Origin: Xanthomonas hortorum pv. pelargonii
GTDB taxonomy: Bacteria; Pseudomonadota; Gammaproteobacteria; Xanthomonadales; Xanthomonadaceae
NCBI RefSeq assembly: GCF_024499015.1
Contig: NZ_CP098604.1
Span: 4,588,001-4,652,000 of the forward strand
Direction: 5' to 3'
Length of the DNA: 64,000 nucleotides
Below the pieces are notes generated by a model, which did not search any database, had not been told where the DNA came from, and worked only from the letters and a program-made list of their open reading frames with translations. Of this stretch, positions 11,287 through 20,312 are shown piece after piece (the first letter of the stretch is position 1; each line of letters starts with the position of its first letter). The position numbers and the translations under genes were made by a program.

Positions 11287-12924
11287 TTAGCGACCGCGAT
11301 TGCCGCCACCTGGTGGCCGACGGTTGCCGCCACCCGGCGGACGACCACCCGGACCACCTGGGCCACGTGGAGCGCCGCCCGGACCACCGGGACCGCGATT
11401 ACCGCCCGGTCCACGGTTGCCGCCGGGGCCGCCTGCACGTGCGCCGGTCGGGCGACCCGCTGCCGGACGTGCCGCGCCATACGGGCTGAAACCCGGGTTG
11501 GCGTGGTCGGACGGGAAGCTCGGTGCGTTGCCCGGGTGGCCGTACGGATGCTTGCGCTGACCCTGGCCTTGACCCTGCGACTGGCCTTGTCCACCGCCGC
11601 CGCCAGCACCGCCACGGCCCCCCTGACCCTGACCTTGGCCGCCTGCACCCGGACGCGCACCGCCCGGACCCTTCTTGGCGTACGGACGTGCCTGGCCGGT
11701 GCCGGGACCGCTGGGGCCGGCGTTGCGGTGGCCGCTCGGGCCAGTGCTCACGCCATCGGGCACATACCAGCTGCGGAACGCGGCCGGGTTGCCGTCCGGC
11801 AACGCGCGGTCGCCCTTGCCGGGCGCGCGCGGCTTGAACGGGCGCTGCTGCGACTGCCGCGCGGCCGCTTCGCCGCTGACTGTGAGGCCACCCTTGAAAC
11901 CGCCGGGCTTGCCGCGACCACGGCCGCCACGATCGTCACGCGGGTTATCGAAACGACGCAGCTCGCGGCCTTCATCGGCGCCGGAGGTCTGGCCGTTGAC
12001 GTAGGCGTTGCTGCGACCATCGCGCGAGACGTGCACGGTGGATTTGGCCGCACGGCGCTGGCCGATCACCGGCTGCAGCGTCAGTGCCGACGGTGCGCCT
12101 TCTTCCAGCTTGAGTTCGGCGCGCAGGGCGTCGACCTTTTCCTGCGCCACTTCAACCGACTGCCCACGCAGCAACTCGCGCGGCAGCGAGATCTTGCCGT
12201 AGCGGCTGCGCTTGAGGCGGCTGACCTGGCAGCCTTGCGACTCCCACAGGCGGCGCACTTCACGGTTGCGGCCTTCCTTGACCACCACGCGGAACCAGTC
12301 GTGCGAGTCGGTACCGCCGATGCGCTCGATCTCGTCGAACTTGGCGCCGCCGTCTTCCAGCAGCACGCCGCGCGACGGGCGCTCGATGATGGCGTCGGAG
12401 ACCTTGTCTTCGCCTTCCGGCGCGCGCACGCGCACCACGTATTCGCGTTCGACCTCGTAGGAGGGATGCATCATCGCGTTGGCCAGCTCACCGTCGGTGG
12501 TCAGCAGCAGCAGGCCGGTGGTGTTGATGTCCAGGCGGCCGATCGCGATCCAGCGCGAGCCTTTCAATGCCGGCAGCGACTCGAACACGGTCGGGCGGCC
12601 TTCGGGATCTTCGCGCGTGGTCACTTCGCCTTCGGGCTTGTTGTAGATCAGCACGCGCGAGGGCTCGGTCAGCGCGCTGGCGACGAAACTGCGGCCGTCC
12701 AGCTCGATCTTGTCGCCGCTGCGCACCGACATGCCGGTCTGCGCGACGGCGCCATTGACCTTGATCAGGCCATCGGCAATGCGCTGTTCCAGCGCGCGGC
12801 GCGACCCCAGGCCGGCCTGGGCCAGCACCTTGTGCAGGCGCTCTTCCAGCTTGGGCGCTTCGGGCGCGCTGTCGCGCTTGAGGGAGAGTTTGTTCAACGA
12901 CAGCTTGCGGGGGGTGTCACTCAT
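11287..12924 (-). CDS. rluB: RluB 23S rRNA pseudouridine synthase with long Gly/Pro-rich tail
   Basis: Residues ~25-270 carry the S4 domain (RLHKVLAQAGLGSRRALEQRI) and the RsuA/RluB catalytic core with the active-site GRLDINTTGLLLLTTDGELAN. This family makes pseudouridine 2605 in 23S rRNA. The C-terminal ~270 residues are a low-complexity tail of Gly, Pro, Arg, Asn and Gln (GGPGG, GQGQGQG and similar), unlike the short E. coli tail and resembling an RNA-binding RGG-like region. The ATG at 12924 overlaps the scpB end by 8 bp, so the gene is co-transcribed with scpAB. Confidence 0.9.
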   Translation of the reverse strand: MSDTPRKLSLNKLSLKRDSAPEAPKLEERLHKVLAQAGLGSRRALEQRIADGLIKVNGAVAQTGMSVRSGDKIELDGRSFVASALTEPSRVLIYNKPEGEVTTREDPEGRPTVFESLPALKGSRWIAIGRLDINTTGLLLLTTDGELANAMMHPSYEVEREYVVRVRAPEGEDKVSDAIIERPSRGVLLEDGGAKFDEIERIGGTDSHDWFRVVVKEGRNREVRRLWESQGCQVSRLKRSRYGKISLPRELLRGQSVEVAQEKVDALRAELKLEEGAPSALTLQPVIGQRRAAKSTVHVSRDGRSNAYVNGQTSGADEGRELRRFDNPRDDRGGRGRGKPGGFKGGLTVSGEAAARQSQQRPFKPRAPGKGDRALPDGNPAAFRSWYVPDGVSTGPSGHRNAGPSGPGTGQARPYAKKGPGGARPGAGGQGQGQGGRGGAGGGGGQGQSQGQGQGQRKHPYGHPGNAPSFPSDHANPGFSPYGAARPAAGRPTGARAGGPGGNRGPGGNRGPGGPGGAPRGPGGPGGRPPGGGNRRPPGGGNRGR

Positions 12925-13879
12925 GTGTCTGGCTCCGGCCGACGCGTTGCGGGTCGGCCTCTGGGTCGGAATCGGCTTCGTCAACAGCCACGGTCGTCGT
13001 CGCGACGGCGTTGTCTTCGTCTTCGTTCACTGCATCCGCGCGCGTGCCCGGCGCGGTGTCGGGGGCGCCCTCACGGGCGTCGTCTGGGTCCAACGTGTTC
13101 TGGTCCTGCGCCGAGGCATGCTCGGAGTGTTGCGGTGTTGCGTCGATCGGGTCTTCGGCGTCGGCGGCGTTGTCTGCATCGCCGGCGTCGTGTGTTTCTT
13201 CATCCAATTCGGCATCGGTGCTGTCGCCATCAGAGTCCGCGTCTGCCGCATCGGCATCCGTCTCACCCAGCGCTGCATCCATCGCCGCCGATGCCGGCAC
13301 TGCGCCATCCAGCTGACCATCACGGTCCAGCGGCAGCTGCGGTTCCAGCTCGGCGATGTCCTTCAACTCAGACAATGGCGGCAGCTCGTCCAATCGCTTG
13401 AGCCCGAAGTAGTCCAGAAACCCCTTGGTGGTGCCGAACAGGGCCGGCTTGCCGGGCACGTCGCGGTGACCCACCACGCGGATCCATTCGCGTTCTTCAA
13501 GGGCCTGGATGATGTTGCTGCTGACCGCCACGCCGCGCACCTGCTCGATCTCGCCGCGGGTGATCGGTTGGCGGTAGGCGATCAGCGCCAGGGTTTCCAG
13601 CGTGGCGCGGGTGTACTTGGTGCGGCGTTCGGTCCACAGCCGGGCAACCCAGCCATGCACGTCGGCCTTGACCTGGAAGCGGAAGCCAGAGGCCACCTCG
13701 ACCAGTTCCACGCCGCGGTCGGCGCAGCCCTCGCGCAACAGTTCAAGCGCGCGCTCGACGCTGCCGGGCGGCGCCGGCTCTTCTTCGGGAAACAAGCCCT
13801 GCAGCTGCGCCAACGTCAGCGGCTGGCTGCTCGCCAACAGGGCGGCCTCGATAATGCGGGTGATCAACGCTTGATCCAT
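12917..13879 (-). CDS. scpB: ScpB segregation and condensation protein
   Basis: Non-SMC subunit of the SMC-ScpAB condensin. Two winged-helix domains are seen (MDQALITRIIEAALLASSQPL... and ...TLALIAYRQPITRGEIEQVRGVAVSS). A long acidic Asp/Ala-rich tail (~130 residues) follows and is probably disordered. About 320 aa from the ATG at 13879, 13 bp after scpA; a start at 13915 inside scpA is possible. The family normally lacks such a long acidic tail. Confidence 0.9.
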   Translation of the reverse strand: MDQALITRIIEAALLASSQPLTLAQLQGLFPEEEPAPPGSVERALELLREGCADRGVELVEVASGFRFQVKADVHGWVARLWTERRTKYTRATLETLALIAYRQPITRGEIEQVRGVAVSSNIIQALEEREWIRVVGHRDVPGKPALFGTTKGFLDYFGLKRLDELPPLSELKDIAELEPQLPLDRDGQLDGAVPASAAMDAALGETDADAADADSDGDSTDAELDEETHDAGDADNAADAEDPIDATPQHSEHASAQDQNTLDPDDAREGAPDTAPGTRADAVNEDEDNAVATTTVAVDEADSDPEADPQRVGRSQTHE

Positions 13880-13892
13880 TCGGTGATCGGCT

Positions 13893-14798
13893 TCAGATAG
13901 GTTCGTTGGCGGCATCGCTGTCGTCGAATTCGCTGGAGAATTGCAACGGCGCATTGGTATTGCCCAACGCCAGCGACTTCACGTAGATCGGCGCCAGCGG
14001 CGCTTCCTGCACGATGTCCAGCAACTGCTCCTTGGCCAATTCGAGCAGCGCCAGAAAGGTGACCAGCACGCCGAGCTTGCCTTCTTCGGCAGTGAACAGC
14101 GATTCGAAACGGTAAAACTTGCCATCGTCCAGACGGCTCAGTACATCGCCCATGCGCTGGCGCACACTCAGCGCCTCGCGCTTGATCGCATGGCCGGTGA
14201 ACAGCTCGGCGCGCTTGAGCACGTCGTACAGCGCCATCAGCATTTCTTTCAGTTCCACCGGCGGCGGCAGCTTGACAGCTGCGCGCTCGGGCAGATGCGC
14301 CTGTACCGGCGCACTGTCGCGGCCCATGCGGGGCAGGGTATCCAGATCCTCGGCCGCCTGCTTGAAGCGTTCGTATTCCTGCAACCGGCGTACCAACTCG
14401 GCACGCGGGTCGTTTTCTTCGCCTTCCTGGCTGGGCGGGCGCGGTAACAGCATGCGCGATTTGATCTCGGCCAGAATCGCGGCCATCACCAGATATTCGG
14501 CCGCCAGTTCGAAGCGCAGCTCCTGCATCACATTGATGTAGTCCACGTACTGCCGGGTGATCTCGGCGACGGGGATATCCAGAATGTCCAGATTCTGGCG
14601 GCGGATCAGATACAGCAGCAGATCCAGCGGACCTTCGAAGGCATCCAGGATGACTTCCAGCGCATCCGGCGGAATATACAGATCCTGCGGGATCTGCAGC
14701 ACCGGTTGCCCATGCACCACCGCCAGCGGCATTTCCTGCTGCTGTGGCGGCGCGCTTGTGGCTGGCGGATTCGCGTCGTGCGCGAGTTCGGAATTCAT
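13893..14798 (-). CDS. scpA: ScpA segregation and condensation protein (kleisin)
   Basis: A 301-aa kleisin that bridges the SMC heads with ScpB. The signature is [40 protein letters not shown] at about residues 50-90 (seen as [16 protein letters not shown]), with a C-terminal winged-helix region. It is the first gene of a leftward scpA-scpB-rluB operon. Confidence 0.93.
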   Translation of the reverse strand: [301 protein letters not shown]

Positions 14799-15166
14799 CA
14801 GGTCGACATCGGGTGTTACGGTCGCCGGCCGCGGTCTGAGCCGCGCCTGCAGGGCTTTGCCTTGAGTAATTGCAATCTAATGTCGCGCCTGTGCCGGCAC
14901 GATCCCACAAATCCACATACGCCAATCCACATGAAAACAGGCGCCACGTGGCATGCGGCGACGGAACAGCGAGGAGGTCGTCTACACGGGCCGGTGGTAG
15001 GCAGCGAATCGGTCGTCGAGTGAGGCGTGGGGCCTGGGCCGACGGGCCGCTGTGTCCGGTTGCGTGTGCAGTGGTGCCAAGGGTAATGCGTGCGCGGGGG
15101 CGGTGTCCAGCGCTGACACGGCTAGAATCTCCGGCAGTGATCTTCAAGTCTTTGGCGAGGTGGCGT
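14799..15166. other. Divergent intergenic region scpA / yciI
   Basis: No supported gene. A TAGAAT -10-like hexamer at 15123-15128, with TGACA a few bases upstream, probably serves the YciI-BolA pair. An in-frame GTG at 15137, about 8 nt past it, would allow a leaderless start ten codons ahead of the conserved one. Confidence 0.4.
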
Positions 15167-15466
15167 GTGTGGTACGTAATCGAAGGGTATGACCAGGCCG
15201 ACGCACTGGCCGCGCGGCAGCAGACGCGACCGCCGCATCTGGCACGTTTGCAGGCGCTTGCGGCGTCCGGCCGCTTGCTGGTGGCGGGCCCATGCCCGGC
15301 CATCGATGCCGAGGATCCGGGTCCGGCCGGTTTCAGCGGCAGCGTGGTCATTGCCGAATTCGAATCGCTGGAACAGGCGCGCGTCTGGGCCGATGCGGAT
15401 CCATATGTGGCGGCGGGCGTCTATGTGCGCACCGAGGTCCGCCCGTTCCGGCGGGTGCTGCCATGA
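15167..15466 (+). CDS. yciI: YciI-family protein
   Basis: A 99-aa ferredoxin-like alpha/beta protein starting (GTG) [27 protein letters not shown], with the family's His (RPPHLARL) and central Asp region ([26 protein letters not shown]). YciI proteins have a putative active-site His/Asp pair, but their reaction is not established. The start at 15167 matches the usual M(W/Y)YxI opening; a GTG at 15137 is the alternative. The stop overlaps the bolA start (ATGA). Confidence 0.82.
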   Translation: MWYVIEGYDQADALAARQQTRPPHLARLQALAASGRLLVAGPCPAIDAEDPGPAGFSGSVVIAEFESLEQARVWADADPYVAAGVYVRTEVRPFRRVLP

Positions 15467-15732
15467 GCCGGGTCGAGCGGATCCGCGCCGCATTGCAGTC
15501 GGCCCTGGCGCCGAGCGAGCTGGAGGTGGTGGACGACAGCCATCGCCACGCCGGGCATGCCGGCGCGCGCGATGGGCGCGGGCATTTCAATGTGCGCGTG
15601 GTCAGTGCCGCGTTCGTTGGAAAGGCGCCGCTGGCGCGCCACCGGGCGGTGTACGCCGCAGTCGGCGAGATGATGCAGACCGATATCCATGCCTTGTCGA
15701 TCGAGGCGTTTGCGCCTGGTGAGGCCGGGTAA
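15463..15732 (+). CDS. bolA: BolA-family protein
   Basis: An 89-aa protein with the BolA fold signature: helix [28 protein letters not shown], then [32 protein letters not shown] and the HALSIEAF strand. BolA proteins partner with monothiol glutaredoxins in Fe-S and redox control, with conserved histidines as ligands. It is coupled to yciI by the ATGA overlap. Confidence 0.88.
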   Translation: MSRVERIRAALQSALAPSELEVVDDSHRHAGHAGARDGRGHFNVRVVSAAFVGKAPLARHRAVYAAVGEMMQTDIHALSIEAFAPGEAG

Positions 15733-15744
15733 CCAGGTCAGCCG

Positions 15745-15814
15745 TCGTAGGAGCGCACCTGAGCGCGACAGGGGTTATCGGTAAGGCCCGTCGCGCCCAG
15801 GTGCGCTCCTACGG
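15745..15814. repeat. GTAGGAGCGC-type intergenic inverted repeat
   Basis: Arms CGTAGGAGCGCACCTGAGCG (from 15746) and CGCCCAGGTGCGCTCCTACG (to 15813) face each other. A related copy sits at 29195-29263. Such YGTAGGAGCG palindromes recur in Xanthomonas/Pseudomonas-type genomes as REP-like elements. Here it is just past bolA and may act as an mRNA 3' hairpin. Confidence 0.7.
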
Positions 15815-15952
15815 GGTCGACTGTCCCCTGACATGGCGGAACAAACTGCCCCAACCGTGATCCACGTTGTGCTTCGCTGGTGGACACGACAGTGCGGGAT
15901 TGTTGCGACGCAGCACAATCTTTCACCTATTCATCACTTGCAGCTAGTTGAT

Positions 15953-16014
15953 CTGTAAGCGTTTTCATTGATGTGAAGATGGGGGTTTACGCCCTCATAT
16001 GAAAACGCTTACAG
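15953..16014. promoter_or_regulatory. Paired LacI-family operators upstream of the regulator gene
   Basis: CTGTAAGCGTTTTCAT (15953-15968) is repeated in perfect inverted form as ATGAAAACGCTTACAG (15999-16014). Each 14-bp core (TGTAAGCGTTTTCA) is itself close to the LacI-family palindrome TGTAANCGNTTACA. Two sites 46 bp apart, just ahead of the regulator start, suggest autoregulation, possibly cooperative. Confidence 0.75.
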
Positions 16015-16056
16015 TCCGCGCCAGTTTTGGGAACTCGGTCGCGGAGGGCGACACGA

Positions 16057-17079
16057 ATGGCCAATGGTGCGGTCACCATCAAAGATGTCGCTCGGGAAGC
16101 ACAGGTCTCCGTCGCAACGGTGTCGCGTGCGCTCAATGGGCACGATAACGTCGCCGGGCCGGTGCGCCAGTTGGTGCAGGAAGTGGCCGCGCGGTTGCGC
16201 TACAGCCCGCATGCGGCGGCGCGCAGCCTCAGCAGCCGACGCACACAGACCCTGGGTGTGGTGCTGCCGGATCTGTACGGCGAATTCTTTTCCGAACTGA
16301 TCCGCGGCATCGATGGTGCGGCGCGCGCCGCCGGCCAGCATCTGCTGGTGTCCAGCTATCACGGCGACCCGGAAGCGCAGGGCAGGGCGTTGCAGTCCAT
16401 GCGCGGACGCGTGGACGGCTTGCTGGTGCTGTCTCCCTACGCCGAGCAGCCGGGTTTTCTCACCGACAACCTGCCGCAGGCGCTGCCGACGGTGTTGATC
16501 AATGCGCATCTGCCCGGTGCCGATTACCCGGTGCTGAGCATCGATGACCATGCCGGCGCTGTGGCGATGACCGAGCATCTGCTGCGCGCCGGCCATCGGC
16601 GGATCGCCTTCATCGGCGGGCCGGCGCTCAATTTCGATGCGCGCGAACGCCTGCGCGGGTTCCGCGATGCGATCGCCGCGCATGGCGATCAAGCACAGGG
16701 TCTGGAATATCCGGGCGACTTCGACGAGGCCTCCGGTCACCGCGCCGGGCTGGCGATGCTGGCCGACGGCACGTTGCCGGATGCGGTGTTCGCCGCCAAC
16801 GACATGACCGCGCTGGGCTGCCTGTACGCGTTTGCGCAGGCCGATGTCTCGGTGCCCGGCGATGTGGCCCTGGCGGGTTTCGACGATATTCCGCTGGCCC
16901 GTTTCGTCCATCCGGCACTGACCACGATGCGGGTCAGCATCGCGCATCTGGGCGGGCAGGCGATGACCCGGCTGATGCGGCTGGTCGAGCAGACCGGTCA
17001 CGACGACGGCATTCGCCAGTGGCTGACGCCCGAGCTGGTGATCCGCGCCTCCTGCGGTGCCGGCGAGCCTGGCCTCTGA
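16057..17079 (+). CDS. LacI-family transcriptional regulator of the glycan locus
   Basis: A 340-aa repressor. The N-terminal helix-turn-helix reads VTIKDVAREAQVSVATVSRALNG, and the hinge helix contains SPHAAARSLSSRRT. A periplasmic-binding-protein-like sugar domain follows (QTLGVVLPDLYGEFFSELIRGI, VLSIDDHAGAVAMTEHLL, PDAVFAANDMTALGCL, DVALAGFDDIPLARFVHPALTT). The start at 16057 follows a GGAGGG ribosome site. Two operators lie upstream and a third lies before the glucanase gene at 20285, so it probably controls the whole locus in response to an imported sugar. Confidence 0.9.
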   Translation: MANGAVTIKDVAREAQVSVATVSRALNGHDNVAGPVRQLVQEVAARLRYSPHAAARSLSSRRTQTLGVVLPDLYGEFFSELIRGIDGAARAAGQHLLVSSYHGDPEAQGRALQSMRGRVDGLLVLSPYAEQPGFLTDNLPQALPTVLINAHLPGADYPVLSIDDHAGAVAMTEHLLRAGHRRIAFIGGPALNFDARERLRGFRDAIAAHGDQAQGLEYPGDFDEASGHRAGLAMLADGTLPDAVFAANDMTALGCLYAFAQADVSVPGDVALAGFDDIPLARFVHPALTTMRVSIAHLGGQAMTRLMRLVEQTGHDDGIRQWLTPELVIRASCGAGEPGL

Positions 17080-17233
17080 CTCCAGTCGCTGCTGATCCAT
17101 TCGGTCCTGACCTGCTTGTCTGGCCACTGACCTCTTCGCGGACGTTCTGTCCGCTCCCGCTGCCCCCGCAGCGGTCGTTCCTGCAAGACCGCAACGCCAC
17201 AACAACACTCTGTACCGATCCCTGGAGGGACCA

Positions 17234-20212
17234 ATGCGCCACCACAACCCTTATTCCGCCAGTCCGGCGCGCAAGCTGCTCAGCTGCGCCCTGGCCAGTT
17301 GCCTGCTGCTGGGCGCCGCACCGGCCTTTGCGCAGAGTGCTGCCGCGACCATCCGCGGCCAGGTCACCGTCGACTCCGCACCTGCCACCCAGGCCCAGGT
17401 CACCGCCACCAATCTCGCCACCGGCCTGACCCGCAGCGTGCAGGTCAGCAACGGCGGCTATTCGCTCGGCGGCCTGCCGCCGGGTTCGTACCGCCTGGAC
17501 GTCACCGCCAACGGCCAGACCACCTCGCAGAACGTCACCGTGCAGGTCGGCCAGACCGCCACGTTGAACCTGGGCGTCGGCGGCGAACCTGCCACGGCCG
17601 ACGGTGGTAACGCCACCACGCTGGATGCGGTGCAGGTGAAGGCTCCGCCCGTGCTGGTGGAAACCCGCACCTCCGAAAACGCCACCTATATTTCCAACGT
17701 GCAGATCCAGAACCTGCCGCGTGCCACGCGCAACTTCCTGGAACTGGCCGACACCGTGCCGAACGTACAGTTCACCCGCGATGCCAACGGCACCACCAAG
17801 GTGCGCTCGGGCGCCACCTCGGCCGAAGGCACCAACGTCTATATCGACGGCGTGAGCCAGAAGAACTATGTGCTGACCGGCGGCGTCAGCGGCCAGGATT
17901 CCAGCCGCGGCAACCCGTTCCCGCAGTCGGCGATCGGCGAGTACAAGGTCATCACCTCCAACTACAAGGCCGAGTTCGACCAGGTCAGCGGCGCGGCCAT
18001 CGTGGCTTCGTCCAAGTCCGGTACCAACGATTTCCACGGCAGCTTCTTCTGGGACACCAGCAACGACGGCTGGCGCGAAGAGAGCCCGCTGGAAAAGCGT
18101 GCCGGTGTGCGCGACGACTTCGAAGAAACCCAGTACGGCGCGACCTTCAGCGGCCCGATCCTCAAGGACAAGGCGCATTTCTTCATCGCCTATGAGGCCA
18201 AGGAATACACCACCCCGAACGTGGTGATCCCCGGCTCGATCTATTCCGACCGCATCGACCAACTGCCCACGCAGCTGCAGCCGCTGGTGGCCACCTACAG
18301 CACGCCGTTCAAGGAAGACCTGTACTTCGCCAAGATCGACTGGACCATCGGCGAGAACAACCTGTTCGAGCTGAGCGGCAAGTACCGCAAGGAAGACGAG
18401 CTCAACGATGTCGGCGGCACCTCGACCCTCGAGCACGGCAGCATCAACGGCCAGGAAGAAAAGCGCGCCAACCTGCGCTGGCAGTACAGCGGTGCAAACT
18501 TCCTCAACGAGGCCAACCTCAGCTATGAGAGCGCGTTCTGGAACCAGGCCCCGATCAATAACGGCACCGGCTACGTGCTCAGCTACACGCCCAACCGCGG
18601 TAACGAGACCGACGTGCTCGCCGCAGGCGCGGGCAGCAGCTTCCAGCGCAAGGGCCAGAAGGGCTGGACGTTCCAGGACGATTTGACCTTGAACAGCCTG
18701 GAATGGCACGGCGCGCACACCGTCAAGATGGGCGTGAAGTTCAAGAGCATCGATCTGAACTCCACCCAGTTCAACCCGGCCAACCCGCAGTACTACTACA
18801 ACATCCTCAGCGACGTCGAAACGCCGTATCGGGTGCGCTTCGGTGCGCCGCTGGTGGAAGGCGGCGGCTCGGTGGTGTCCAAGAACAAGCAGTACGGCAT
18901 CTACCTGCAGGACGACTGGGAGGTCAACGAGCACTGGACCCTGAACCTGGGCGTGCGCTACGACTACGAAGAATCCCCGGCGTTTCTGGACTTCGTGACG
19001 CCCTCCGACGTCGCCGGTGCGCTGCAGAACTGGCCCAACCTGCAAAACGCCAACTACAACATCAACGACTTCATCAGCACCGGCAACAACCGCAAGGCGT
19101 TCAAGAACGCCTGGCAGCCGCGCCTGGGTGCCTCCTACGATCTGTTCGGCGATCAGGCGCATGTGATCTACGGCGGTGCCGGCCGTGCGTACGATCGCAA
19201 CATCTTCGATTACCTGGCGTTGGAGCAGCTCAACAACTCGTTCAACTCCTATAGCTACTACTTCACCAGTGCCAACAACCCGGCTTGCCTGGGCGACCCG
19301 TGCACCGCGTGGGATCCGGCCTACAGCACGCAGGAAGGCCTGAACACCTTGACGGCCAACAGCACCGGCGGCGGCGGTCGCGAGGTCTACCTGATCGACA
19401 ACAACATCAAGACCCCGTACTCCGACCAATACAGCATCGGCATGCGCAACATGGTGCCGCTGTGGGGCCAGGACTGGTACACCGATGTGACCTTGAGCCG
19501 TATCGAAAGTCATGACGGCTTCGCGTTCGTGCGCGGCAACCGTCTGCCGGACGGCTCGTTCTTCCAGCCGGGTACCACTTCCGGCTCGCCGAACGATGGT
19601 CCCGATGGCTACAGCGCCATCGTGCTGGGCACCAATGGCGTGGAAACCCGCAACAACCAACTCGCCTTGCAGGTCGAAAAGCCCTATGACGAGGAATCCG
19701 GCTGGGGCCTGACCGTGGCCTACACCTTTTCCGATGCCAAGGAAAACCGCCAGTTCGGCGAGCATTACGCACTGGATCGCGAACGCGTGGAAGACTACGG
19801 CTGGCGTGAGGCCGGCGGTATCGCCAAGAACCGTCTTGTGGTCACCGGCATCTACGAGCTGCCGTACGAGATCAAGCTGTCCGGCAAGCTGTCGCTGGCC
19901 AGCCAGACCGCGCGTTATGGCCAGAATTGCGTGGCCGGCAACGACCAGTGCTACATCGTCCAGTTCAAGCCGGACGGCACGCTGGGCTACAAGGAGTTCA
20001 GCATCGCGGCCAATAAAGAATGGGATACCGGTGGCGGTGTCAAATTCAACGTGCGTGCGGATATCCTCAACGTGTTCAATTGGGTGAACTACGCCAACTT
20101 CAACGGCGAAACCGGGACACTTGAAGACTTGAACACGGCTTACGGCACACCAACCGGTGTGCTGGCGTCGCCGATGCGTACCTTCCGTCTGGCCTTTGGC
20201 CTGAACTGGTGA
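17234..20212 (+). CDS. TonB-dependent outer-membrane receptor (OAR-like)
   Basis: A 992-aa receptor with a signal peptide (to about residue 34, AAPAFAQ). A carboxypeptidase-regulatory-like beta-sandwich (TIRGQVTVDSAPATQAQVTATN...GSYRLDVTANG) follows at about 38-115, then the plug (LDAVQVKAPPVLVETRT...YIDGVSQKN) and a beta-barrel ending in the aromatic FRLAFGLNW typical of BAM substrates. In Xanthomonas such receptors import plant or bacterial oligosaccharides. The adjacent LacI, glucanase and ABC genes indicate a carbohydrate. A 154-bp spacer after lacI ends in a GGAGGG ribosome site. Confidence 0.9.
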   Translation: MRHHNPYSASPARKLLSCALASCLLLGAAPAFAQSAAATIRGQVTVDSAPATQAQVTATNLATGLTRSVQVSNGGYSLGGLPPGSYRLDVTANGQTTSQNVTVQVGQTATLNLGVGGEPATADGGNATTLDAVQVKAPPVLVETRTSENATYISNVQIQNLPRATRNFLELADTVPNVQFTRDANGTTKVRSGATSAEGTNVYIDGVSQKNYVLTGGVSGQDSSRGNPFPQSAIGEYKVITSNYKAEFDQVSGAAIVASSKSGTNDFHGSFFWDTSNDGWREESPLEKRAGVRDDFEETQYGATFSGPILKDKAHFFIAYEAKEYTTPNVVIPGSIYSDRIDQLPTQLQPLVATYSTPFKEDLYFAKIDWTIGENNLFELSGKYRKEDELNDVGGTSTLEHGSINGQEEKRANLRWQYSGANFLNEANLSYESAFWNQAPINNGTGYVLSYTPNRGNETDVLAAGAGSSFQRKGQKGWTFQDDLTLNSLEWHGAHTVKMGVKFKSIDLNSTQFNPANPQYYYNILSDVETPYRVRFGAPLVEGGGSVVSKNKQYGIYLQDDWEVNEHWTLNLGVRYDYEESPAFLDFVTPSDVAGALQNWPNLQNANYNINDFISTGNNRKAFKNAWQPRLGASYDLFGDQAHVIYGGAGRAYDRNIFDYLALEQLNNSFNSYSYYFTSANNPACLGDPCTAWDPAYSTQEGLNTLTANSTGGGGREVYLIDNNIKTPYSDQYSIGMRNMVPLWGQDWYTDVTLSRIESHDGFAFVRGNRLPDGSFFQPGTTSGSPNDGPDGYSAIVLGTNGVETRNNQLALQVEKPYDEESGWGLTVAYTFSDAKENRQFGEHYALDRERVEDYGWREAGGIAKNRLVVTGIYELPYEIKLSGKLSLASQTARYGQNCVAGNDQCYIVQFKPDGTLGYKEFSIAANKEWDTGGGVKFNVRADILNVFNWVNYANFNGETGTLEDLNTAYGTPTGVLASPMRTFRLAFGLNW

Positions 20213-20218
20213 GGTACT

Positions 20219-20247
20219 CGACCGCCCTGGCAGTGTCAGGGCGGTCG
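20219..20247 (+). terminator. Intercistronic hairpin after the TonB receptor gene
   Basis: A perfect 11-bp stem (CGACCGCCCTG/CAGGGCGGTCG) with a 7-nt loop directly after the receptor stop. No T run follows, so it is more likely an mRNA-stabilising or attenuating hairpin than a full terminator. Confidence 0.45.
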
Positions 20248-20284
20248 AACTCGGCGCCTGGATAGGGTAGGTTGGCGTGCGAGA

Positions 20285-20298
20285 TGTAATCGATTACA
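20285..20298. promoter_or_regulatory. LacI-family operator before the glucanase operon
   Basis: TGTAATCGATTACA is a perfect 14-bp palindrome with the TGTAANCGNTTACA pattern also approximated by the two sites upstream of the local LacI gene. It lies 15 bp ahead of the ATG at 20313. This argues against the longer GTG start at 20277, which would place the operator inside the gene. Confidence 0.65.
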
Positions 20299-20312
20299 CA
20301 AGTGGGGGGCGG

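Noticed and set aside
11032..13401. 789-codon plus-strand frame opposite rluB and scpB
   Set aside because: Ala/Arg/Thr-rich complement of the repetitive rluB tail; no start context or domains.
16934..19765. Long minus-strand open frame (943 codons) opposite the LacI and TonB-receptor genes
   Set aside because: It mirrors the high-GC codon pattern of the true genes, has no domain-like sequence and spans two genes.
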